Of a DNA stretch of 64,000 bases, positions 24,137-31,172 are shown piece after piece; position 1 is the first letter of the stretch; each line of letters begins with the position of its first letter. Source of the DNA: Chloroflexota bacterium (GTDB taxonomy: Bacteria; Chloroflexota; Anaerolineae; Anaerolineales; Villigracilaceae); the NCBI GenBank assembly GCA_016234485.1, contig JACRBL010000040.1, forward strand, positions 62,001 through 126,000, in the 5' to 3' direction. The position numbers and the translations under genes are program-made. Below the pieces are notes generated by a model, which was not told where the DNA came from, ran no database searches, and saw nothing but the letters and a program-made list of their open reading frames with translations.

Positions 24137-26025
24137 TCTTGCGCCACAGGCAACAGCACAAAAAACTCCGCGCCATGGCCAGGCTCGCTTTGCATCCAAA
24201 TGCGGCCGCGGTTCTGGTTCACGATCTGCATACAGGCCGAAAGCCCCAGCCCTGTGCCGCCGCGTCCGCCTTTCGTTGTAAAAAACGACATCCAAATCCG
24301 ATCCTGCAACTCCTTCGGGATGCCCGCGCCGTTATCGCGCACGCTCACCAGCAAAAACTTCGGATCGTCGTCGCGGCGCGCCCGCACCAAAATTTTCGGC
24401 GCGGGATGTTCGTTCAACGCTTCCCACGCGTTCTTCACCAAATTGTTAAAGACCTGCTCCACCTGCCGCGCGTCGCACAACGCGTTCGGCAAATTTTCAG
24501 GCGCGCTCAATTCCACTACGTCATGCGGCAATCCCATGTTCGCGATCATCGTCGCTAGCATCTCGCGCAACGAAACCGACGACGGGTTCCTCTGCCGCGC
24601 GGGACCGATCAGATCTTCCTTGATATTCAAAATCGTGACGGCGCTCCGCTCGACAATCTGCAGATCCTCCATCAACGACTCGACGCTGAGCAACGACTCC
24701 AATTGACGCGGCTTGATCGTGGACATTTCGCGCGCCATCTGTTCCACGTCCACGCCCGCGGCCTTCGCTTCATTCACGACGGTTTGGGCGGCCTCCATCG
24801 TGGACGCGTCCCCCCCGCCCGCGCCGACTCCGCGCGCGATCAGCGCCAGCAGATAGCCGAGACTCTCGCGCACGCGCGCCACGCTCCCTGGGATGGGCGC
24901 GGCCTTGTTCCCCACCCAATGAATCGCCTCGCCTGTCGCGGTCGCAATCGCCTCAAACGTCTTCGTGCGGACGATCTCTGCCGTGGCCTCTTCGAGTTTC
25001 TGCAAAGCCTGCGCGTTGCTGATGGCAATCGCGGCCTGATCGGCCATCACTTGCAACGACGTGATGTCTTCCTCGCTAAACGCGTCTGCCTGCGCGCTTT
25101 GGACGGTGAGCGCGCCTAGCGCTATGTCATTGACGATAAGCGGCAAGGCCACTTCAGAGCGCGTGTTCGGCAGGTGCGGATTCTTGAAACGCGATTCCTG
25201 TCCTGCCGCGTCGTGCGCGATCTGGGCGCGCTTCTGTAAAATGGACGTACCGATCATCGAGGCCTCGTCCACTGGCAGGCGGAAGCCGTCCGCCAGCATT
25301 GTCCGCCCCGCGTCGCCAAATCCCGCGCGCAGAACAGCCCACTTGCCGTCTTCTGAAACGAGGAAGACTCCCGAATAATACAAATCGAATTCGTTGCAGA
25401 TGATGTCTACCATGTGCGGGAGCAATTCGTCCAAATCCAAAATGAACGTGACTTCATGTCCCACATGCGCGGCGGTTTCAAGCAACTTGTGTCTGCGCTC
25501 GAGCATGGCGAACATACGCTGGTTCTGGTCGAGCAAAAACTTGTTGCGCTCCGCCGATTGCGAGGCCTGGCGGACATTCGCCTCCAACCGTTCCACCAAC
25601 TCCTGCTGGTAGGCTTGCATGTGAAACTCGCGCTGTTCCAACCGCTCGCGCTTGCCATTAAGATAGGCTTCCACTTCCTCTTCAAACGTCAACACGTTGA
25701 TGGGCTTGCTGATGAATCCCGCCGCGCCCGCCGCCAACGCGCGTTCGCGCGCCCCCGTATCATCCGCCGAGACGATGACCAACGGCGTGGTTGGTAACAT
25801 CGTACGCAGGCGCGTCGCCACTTCGCTACCCGTCATATGCGGAAGGTTGTGGTCGAGCAAGATCAGATTCGGCTGGGTTTCGTCCGCGAGTTGGAGCCCA
25901 TTCAATGGGTCGGCGGCCTCGAGAACCACATAGCTCCCCGAAAGCAATCGGCGCACGAGCACGCGCGAAGATTCATCGTCTTCGATGTAGAGAATACGCG
26001 GGAGGGTGCGGGGGTCAACGGGCAT
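24133..26025 (-). CDS. Receiver-GAF-histidine kinase hybrid
   Basis: Cytosolic protein of 630 residues. The N-terminal receiver (~8-125) has IEDDESSR, the Asp in LILLDHNLPHMTG and the Lys in FISKPIN. A coiled coil (~128-190) leads to one GAF domain (~195-350) nearly identical in motif to those of the double-GAF kinase. The H box is EAIHWVGNKAAPIPGSVARV. The ATPase domain has NNLVKNAWEALNE, RDNGAGIPKEL, FFTTKGGRGGTGLGLSACMQI. The start at 26025 (MPVDPRTLP) overlaps the upstream ATPase gene by 11 nt. An alternative start lies at 26043. The signal passes from receiver to kinase, so it could be a mid-relay enzyme for this operon. Confidence 0.85.
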   Translation of the reverse strand: MPVDPRTLPRILYIEDDESSRVLVRRLLSGSYVVLEAADPLNGLQLADETQPNLILLDHNLPHMTGSEVATRLRTMLPTTPLVIVSADDTGARERALAAGAAGFISKPINVLTFEEEVEAYLNGKRERLEQREFHMQAYQQELVERLEANVRQASQSAERNKFLLDQNQRMFAMLERRHKLLETAAHVGHEVTFILDLDELLPHMVDIICNEFDLYYSGVFLVSEDGKWAVLRAGFGDAGRTMLADGFRLPVDEASMIGTSILQKRAQIAHDAAGQESRFKNPHLPNTRSEVALPLIVNDIALGALTVQSAQADAFSEEDITSLQVMADQAAIAISNAQALQKLEEATAEIVRTKTFEAIATATGEAIHWVGNKAAPIPGSVARVRESLGYLLALIARGVGAGGGDASTMEAAQTVVNEAKAAGVDVEQMAREMSTIKPRQLESLLSVESLMEDLQIVERSAVTILNIKEDLIGPARQRNPSSVSLREMLATMIANMGLPHDVVELSAPENLPNALCDARQVEQVFNNLVKNAWEALNEHPAPKILVRARRDDDPKFLLVSVRDNGAGIPKELQDRIWMSFFTTKGGRGGTGLGLSACMQIVNQNRGRIWMQSEPGHGAEFFVLLPVAQE

Positions 26026-27256
26026 TCCTCGCCATCCTCTCATCCATCACCTTCTCAATGGCCTCTGCGGTGATGGGCGATTGTTCGATGATGCGGACGA
26101 AGTCTTCGCGGGGGTAGATCAACACGTCCACGGGTTCTTTCTCCGAAGCGCGCACGCAGGCGATGGATTGGCCGCCGCGCAGCAATTCGATCTCGCCGAA
26201 GAATTCACCCGCGCCGAGGGTTGTCAGCAGTTTGGGCGCGCCCTGCGACTTTTCCATCACATCCACCGCGCCGCGTTTGACGATGAACAAGCTATCCACG
26301 TGCTGATTGCAGTCGAGGATCAACTCGCCAGGCTGGTAGGTGACGTGCGTCGCGTTCTTCGTCATTTCGAGCATGTGACGGTGACGCAATTGCGGCAGGC
26401 CGCGCGAGATGGCTTCGTCTATTAGTTCGCCATCGGAGATGATGATGTTGCGATGCGTGCGCGAGGTGAGCGAGGGATCGTGCGTGACCATTACGATGGT
26501 TTTGCCAGTGTCCACCAGATGCAGGAAGACGTCAATGATCTTGTCGGCCGATTTCGAGTCGAGGTTGCCTGTCGGTTCGTCCGCGATGAGGAGGGGCGGA
26601 TCGCAGGCGAGGGCGCGGGCGATGGCCGCGGCTTGTTGCTGTCCTGTGGACACGGCCGCGGGGAGTTTACTGGCTTCTTTTTCGAGGCCGACCAACGCAA
26701 GCAATTCTTTGGCGCGTTGCGGACGCGCGTCGAAATCGTACAGGTCGGCATAGTCCATCGGGAGCATGACGTTTTCGAGCAGGGTCAGCATCGGGAGCAA
26801 CTGGAAGAACTGGAAGACGATGCCGAGATTTTTGCCGCGCCAACGCGAACGGGCAGACTCGGTCATGTTGTGATAAATGTCCACGCCACCGACGATCATC
26901 TGTCCCGCAGTGGGATGGTCAATGCCTGTGATCATGTTGAGCAACGTGGACTTGCCGCTGCCCGACTTGCCGACGATGGAGACGAACTCGCCGCGCTCGA
27001 TGGTCAGGTCTACGCCTTTGAGGACAATGAACTCTCCCGCCGCGTTTTTGTAGGTTTTGACGATTTTATGAGTCTCGATCATCGGGGTGGTCGCGTTGTC
27101 AGATGGTCGAGTAGTCGCGTGGTCGGGTGGTCGCGTGGTCGGAGTTTCGGTGGGAAGAGCCGAGGTTGTTTTTTGACGCGAAGGTTTGGAGACCGCTCGC
27201 GAGGGAGACTGCTTTTGGGCAGTAGGCTTGGCTAATCTGGCTACGCGCAAGGTCAT
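26015..27256 (-). CDS. ABC ATPase fused to a cyclic-nucleotide-binding domain
   Basis: 413 residues. The core (~60-285) is a LolD/MacB-class ATPase: Walker A GKSGSGKST, signature region AAVSTGQQQAAAIARAL (degenerate: STGQQ in place of SGGQQ), Walker B LLIADEPTGNLDS and switch His in VMVTHD. Residues ~295-400 are a cNMP-binding beta-roll (PGELILDCNQHVDSLFIVKRGAVDV, GAGEFFGEIELLRGGQS). The family fold would let a cyclic nucleotide gate export. The first 58 residues are Thr/Pro/Arg-rich, partly encoded by a GTCGCGTGGTCGG repeat at 27086-27146. The start at 27256 is coupled (ATGA) to the preceding gene, but 27082 (MIETHKIVK) is also possible. Confidence 0.85.
   Translation of the reverse strand: MTLRVARLAKPTAQKQSPSRAVSKPSRQKTTSALPTETPTTRPPDHATTRPSDNATTPMIETHKIVKTYKNAAGEFIVLKGVDLTIERGEFVSIVGKSGSGKSTLLNMITGIDHPTAGQMIVGGVDIYHNMTESARSRWRGKNLGIVFQFFQLLPMLTLLENVMLPMDYADLYDFDARPQRAKELLALVGLEKEASKLPAAVSTGQQQAAAIARALACDPPLLIADEPTGNLDSKSADKIIDVFLHLVDTGKTIVMVTHDPSLTSRTHRNIIISDGELIDEAISRGLPQLRHRHMLEMTKNATHVTYQPGELILDCNQHVDSLFIVKRGAVDVMEKSQGAPKLLTTLGAGEFFGEIELLRGGQSIACVRASEKEPVDVLIYPREDFVRIIEQSPITAEAIEKVMDERMARNAR
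27086..27146. repeat. Tandem-like GGTCGCGTGGTCGG repeat at the N-terminus of the ABC-cNMP gene
   Basis: Several variants of GTGGTCGCG/ATGGTCGAGTAGTCG in a row. They encode PTTRPPDHATTRPSDNATT. The pattern resembles the GACTATTCGACTA string after pgk (55848-55886). Confidence 0.6.
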
Positions 27257-28026
27257 TTCGCGGCTCGCTTTCGAGGGGGGCGCGAAGGCTCGGGTTGGCG
27301 CGTCCCGCGCGAGGTCGGGGTGGAGGCGAGGAGTTGGTCGGAGGTCAGCTCCCCATCGGCGAGGGTCAGGTGACGCGAGAAGCGTGGCGCGAGGGAGGAG
27401 TCATGCGTCACCATCACGATGGTCTTGCCCTGGTCGGTGACGAGATGTTCGAAGACTTCGAAGATGTGGTCGGCGGTGATCGAGTCGAGGCTGCCTGTGG
27501 GTTCGTCGGCGACGAGGATGGGCGGGTCGTTGGCGAGGGCGCGGGCGATGGCGACGCGCTGTTGTTGGCCGCCCGAAATTTGAGTGGGATATTTGTTGGC
27601 GTGCTCTTCGATCTCTACGAGGCGGAGGAGGTCGAGGGCGCGCGCGCGGCTTTCGCGGGGGTTGAAGTTGCCGCACAAATCTATCGGGAGGGTGACGTTT
27701 TCGATGAGGGTGAGCATGGGCAGGAGTTGGAAGGATTGGAGGATGATGCCCATGGTGCGGCCGCGCCAGAGGGCGAGGCGGCCTTCGTCGAGGGCATGAA
27801 CCGCCACTTCGTCGGAGGTGGTGCGGACGAGGACTTCGCCTGAGGTGAGGCGATCCACGCCGTCTATCATGTTGAGGAGGGTGGATTTGCCCGCGCCTGA
27901 TTTGCCGACCACGCCGAGAAATTCGCCCACGTTCACGGAAAACGAAACGCCCCGAAGCGCGGGAAACTCGCCCGCTTCGGTGGAGTAGATTTTTACAACG
28001 TCGCGAAGTTCGATAATCGGTTCCAT
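27253..28026 (-). CDS. ABC transporter ATPase (LolD/MacB class)
   Basis: Cytosolic ATPase of 257 residues, first gene of the export operon. Walker A GKSGAGKST (~42-50), Q loop, signature ISGGQQQRVAIARAL, Walker B ILVADEPTGSLDS and switch His VMVTHD are intact. The LolD-type PTQISGG and the long D loop fit lipoprotein or macrolide-type exporters that pair with FtsX permeases. The start at 28026 (MEPIIELRDVVK) is where homology begins. The tail is Arg/Pro-rich. With the second ATPase downstream (ATGA overlap), the pair probably forms a heterodimer serving the two-unit permease. Confidence 0.9.
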   Translation of the reverse strand: MEPIIELRDVVKIYSTEAGEFPALRGVSFSVNVGEFLGVVGKSGAGKSTLLNMIDGVDRLTSGEVLVRTTSDEVAVHALDEGRLALWRGRTMGIILQSFQLLPMLTLIENVTLPIDLCGNFNPRESRARALDLLRLVEIEEHANKYPTQISGGQQQRVAIARALANDPPILVADEPTGSLDSITADHIFEVFEHLVTDQGKTIVMVTHDSSLAPRFSRHLTLADGELTSDQLLASTPTSRGTRQPEPSRPPRKRAAK

Positions 28027-28030
28027 AATT

Positions 28031-28090
28031 TGGCGCAAGAAAAGCGGCCTGGAGGCCGCGAAGAGGCCGTTCTTGTGCAATTGGATTTTA
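28031..28090 (-). promoter_or_regulatory. Upstream hairpin and -10-like box of the export operon
   Basis: Minus strand: TAAAAT at 28090..28085, then inverted ends TTGCACAAGA / TGGCGCAAGA (as their complements) enclosing GCGGCCT-CC-AGGCCGC. The leader would fold into a strong hairpin close to the first gene's start. This may stabilise or regulate the transcript. Confidence 0.45.
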
Positions 28091-28151
28091 CCCCGATTGC
28101 GAGTTTGTGGGAAATTGCGCGATGATTACACTTGCTTTACAGGTTTCCCTA

Positions 28152-28157
28152 TATAAT
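28152..28157 (+). promoter_or_regulatory. -10 box of the zinc-ribbon gene
   Basis: TATAAT about 23 bp before the ATG at 28181, with GGAG as ribosome binding site in between. The -35 region is not clear. Confidence 0.5.
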
Positions 28158-28180
28158 TCCGTCCATTGGAGACCTGACCC

Positions 28181-28549
28181 ATGCCTGAATTTCCCTGCCC
28201 TGCCTGCGGCGCGCCGAACGAACCTGAAGCGGGCCGCGCCCAAATGACCTGTCGCTACTGCGGAGCGAATCTCACCATCCCCGCTTCGATGCGGAGCGCC
28301 GCGCCGCCCAAAGTGGAGAAAGCGCCCGCGAGCGAAGCGAGTGTCGCGCCCGCGCCAAGTCCAGAGATTGATGCGAGCGAGTTCTTGAGGCAAGCGCAAC
28401 CCGTCGTCGCCCAAGCGTGGAATACGTTCGCGTGGTGGACGTGGATTCGTCGGGTGTTGCCCACCTGTCTGGTCTTCGTGCTGATTGGGGTTTGCGCGTG
28501 TGCCATCTTGAGCGCGTTGCCGTTTATTTTGAATGGGGCTGGAAGATAA
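28181..28549 (+). CDS. Zinc-ribbon protein with one membrane helix
   Basis: Small protein of 122 residues. The start has two Cys pairs (CPAC at ~6-9 and CRYC at ~24-27) that make a zinc ribbon. A Pro/Ala-rich linker follows, then a hydrophobic helix (~92-115, TCLVFVLIGVCACAILSALPF). Zinc ribbons of this type are common in small bacterial membrane proteins of unknown role. It starts a plus-strand run that continues into the flippase-like gene 24 bp later. Function unknown. Confidence 0.75.
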   Translation: MPEFPCPACGAPNEPEAGRAQMTCRYCGANLTIPASMRSAAPPKVEKAPASEASVAPAPSPEIDASEFLRQAQPVVAQAWNTFAWWTWIRRVLPTCLVFVLIGVCACAILSALPFILNGAGR

Positions 28550-28572
28550 AAAAAACATTTCAAGGACTCGCC

Positions 28573-31098
28573 ATGAAAAGACTCGCCATTGTCTTCGTTA
28601 CATTGCTTGTGCTTTTCTCGTTTGTACAACCTGTCCACGCCGATGATAGCCTGCGCGTTTTCTATGCGGGGCAAGATGGAGGTGTGAAGACCGCGTTGGA
28701 GTTGGCGGAGTTCACGCTGGTGGACGACCCTGCGCGGGCGGATGTGTTCGTGCTGAACGGAGTCATTCCCGATGACGAGTCGATTCGCGCGCGGGTGGCG
28801 GAGGGCGCGGGGTTGGTGTTGATTCTCGGTGCGGAATTGACGGAAACGCAAGTTGGCGAAGCGCTGGGGATGCCGCTGGTGTTGCGTCCGATGGAGGAGG
28901 CGGTCAGCGTCACGACGCTCGATGTAAATGACCCGCTTCTCACAGAGATCATCTGGAACGGCGCGCCGCAGATTCGCGAACGGTTTGACTTGCAGACGCC
29001 TGTTTCGTCGGTGCAGCCGTTGGTGGTGGCGCATGAAACGGGCGAGTGGATTTTGTGGAAGGCGCATGGAAACACGTTTGTGGTTAACGCGTTTTTGGAT
29101 GGAGTTAATCCGCAGATTCAGGAATGGGCGTATTTCAATTATTTGATCTATCATCTCGTTGAGCGCGCGGCGGGACGTGCGCCGATGTCGTTTGCGGAGT
29201 ATCCTGTCTCGCCTGTGCCGCATGAGGGCGATCAGATCATTTTGTTTGTGGTGTTGGCGCTGATGGTGGTGAGCGCGTTCGGGGCGTTCGCGTATGTCCG
29301 AAGGTATAGCCAGAATCACCCTGAGGCGTTGGATCAAATTGTTTCGGACAGAACCCGCTTCGAGGTCCGCGTGGAGGCAACGGGATGGGAGCAGGTGGGA
29401 TTCCATCGTCCGCTGTCGGGCTTTTTGGTCGCGCTCGCGACGGGCGTCGTGCTATTCATCCCGTTGATCATCTATCAAAATTTAATTTTGCCGACGTTCA
29501 TTTTGCCGTCGGCGCAGGCGCTGGGGATTTGGGGACGCGTGACGCAGTTCTTTAATTTGGCGTGGTTCATCTTTGACATGGGCACGAGCATTGCGTTCGT
29601 GAAATACATGGCGCAACATCGCGTGGACGACCCAAAGCGCGGCATTCAATACGGACAGGTGTTCGTGTGGTGGCAGTTCCTTTCGGGCGCGGTGCAGGTG
29701 GCGCTGGTGGTGGCGCTAGCCGCAACTGCCGCGCCGCGCTCGGCGTACGCGCTGTATGCGTGGAGCATCATCATTCATGCGTTCATTCAGATCCCTGGGT
29801 TTTATCGGCTGTTCCTGTACGCGTTCGGCGGACTGCAACGCGGCGACTACGCTCGTTATCTTGATTTGGGACTCAACGTGTTGTTGCCGATGATCGTGCA
29901 ACCGATTTTCGTCGGCGTGGCGTACGCGTGGGGACGCGCGCATCCCGCATTTGGCGGCGCGATGGGCGGACTGCTCGGACTGGGCATCGCGGCCTACGCG
30001 GCGGAACTGCTCACGTTCATCCTTGGACTTTGGCTGTATCGCCGCATCGGACTCAACGCGCGCATTTTGTTTCTCGCACACTTCGATTGGGACATCGTGA
30101 AGAAAAGTTTCCGCTTCGGCGTTTTCGAAATGCTCGGCTCGGCGGCGTGGTCAGCGGGGCAGGCCGCGGAGATTTGGATCACGCAGGCGCGGCTGGTGAA
30201 CTACGCGGAAATTTGGGGCAACTGGACTCTGGCGCAAAATTTTGTATTCGCGTTCAACGTGGTCAGCACGCTCAGCGATGGCACGATGGCTTCAATATCG
30301 GAAGCGATCTCGCATGGACGAAAAATCCTGAGCCAATATTACGCGGTGATGGTCTACAAATGGGGTGGGATGATCTCCGCGTTCCTTGCGGCTGTGTTAC
30401 TCGCAGTGGGACCGCGCTTCATCCTTGGCGCGTCGGGAATCGAATTTGAGCGCGCGGCAGTCTATGCTGTGCCTTTGCTTATCTGGGGCGCGGCGCAGTA
30501 TCCCTCGTGGGTTGGCGATGTGACTCAACTTGGCTCGAACAAGCCGTATCTCAAATCCATCTTGATTACAGGGGAACAAACCATCCGCGTCATTCTCGCG
30601 TTGGTTTTACTCGAACGGCTCCAGGTCAACGCGCTGATCGTCGCGTATTTTGTCGGCTTGCTGACCAAAGACTTCGTGGCGTATTTCGTCAACGACAGGT
30701 TGTGCTTCCCGCAACGATTCTTTTTCTGGCAATCCATCGCCGCGCCCCTGCTGGCGGCGGGCGTCCACTACCTGCTGATGGATCAACTCTCCGCGCTGAT
30801 CTGGCAGGGCGACCAGATCACGTCCATCGCCATCTTCTTCATCGGCGTGCTACCATCCCTGCCCGTGTACATGTTCCTCTACGGTCTCTTCGGCGGCTGG
30901 GACGACGCGACCCTATCCGAGTTCCGCGAAGCCGCGGCGATGACGGGTCCCGTGCGCGGGATGGTGGAGTGGATGATGGTGAGGCCAACCGCGTTCGGGG
31001 CGCGCCTGAGTCCGATCAACGGGCGGTTCCCGATTTCGATTCGGGAGTCCGCGATGGTGGAGGCGAGGGAATTGACGGAAGAAAGAGTTAAATTGTAA
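28573..31098 (+). CDS. Polysaccharide flippase-like membrane protein with extracytoplasmic N-domain
   Basis: 841 residues. A signal peptide (~1-23, cut near VHA-DD) precedes a soluble domain (~25-210) with a Rossmann/GATase-like look (DVFVLNGVIPDDESIRARV, GLVLILGAEL), recalling DUF4350-type domains. One helix (~219-242) follows. The remainder, from ~276, has about 12-14 helices and the layout of MOP/MATE-type polysaccharide flippases (MGTSIAFVKYMAQHR, FRFGVFEMLGSAAWSAGQAAEIWI). A role in moving a lipid-linked glycan is likely, and the alpha-mannosidase gene follows. The fusion with the N-domain is unusual. The ATG at 28573 starts the signal peptide. Confidence 0.72.
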   Translation: MKRLAIVFVTLLVLFSFVQPVHADDSLRVFYAGQDGGVKTALELAEFTLVDDPARADVFVLNGVIPDDESIRARVAEGAGLVLILGAELTETQVGEALGMPLVLRPMEEAVSVTTLDVNDPLLTEIIWNGAPQIRERFDLQTPVSSVQPLVVAHETGEWILWKAHGNTFVVNAFLDGVNPQIQEWAYFNYLIYHLVERAAGRAPMSFAEYPVSPVPHEGDQIILFVVLALMVVSAFGAFAYVRRYSQNHPEALDQIVSDRTRFEVRVEATGWEQVGFHRPLSGFLVALATGVVLFIPLIIYQNLILPTFILPSAQALGIWGRVTQFFNLAWFIFDMGTSIAFVKYMAQHRVDDPKRGIQYGQVFVWWQFLSGAVQVALVVALAATAAPRSAYALYAWSIIIHAFIQIPGFYRLFLYAFGGLQRGDYARYLDLGLNVLLPMIVQPIFVGVAYAWGRAHPAFGGAMGGLLGLGIAAYAAELLTFILGLWLYRRIGLNARILFLAHFDWDIVKKSFRFGVFEMLGSAAWSAGQAAEIWITQARLVNYAEIWGNWTLAQNFVFAFNVVSTLSDGTMASISEAISHGRKILSQYYAVMVYKWGGMISAFLAAVLLAVGPRFILGASGIEFERAAVYAVPLLIWGAAQYPSWVGDVTQLGSNKPYLKSILITGEQTIRVILALVLLERLQVNALIVAYFVGLLTKDFVAYFVNDRLCFPQRFFFWQSIAAPLLAAGVHYLLMDQLSALIWQGDQITSIAIFFIGVLPSLPVYMFLYGLFGGWDDATLSEFREAAAMTGPVRGMVEWMMVRPTAFGARLSPINGRFPISIRESAMVEARELTEERVKL

Positions 31099-31172
31099 AA
31101 ATGAATGATGAATTGTGAAGGATGAAAATCCTGACACGTGAAACTTGAAACCTGAAACCTGGAACTTGAACC
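31099..31172. repeat. Dispersed string GAAACTTGAAACCTGAAACC
   Basis: Between the flippase and mannosidase genes: ATGAATGATGAATTGTGAAGG followed by ACGTGAAACTTGAAACC and TGGAACTTGAACC. Related words (GTTGGAACGTTCAAACCTG) occur inside the mannosidase gene at 32084-32156. Confidence 0.55.
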
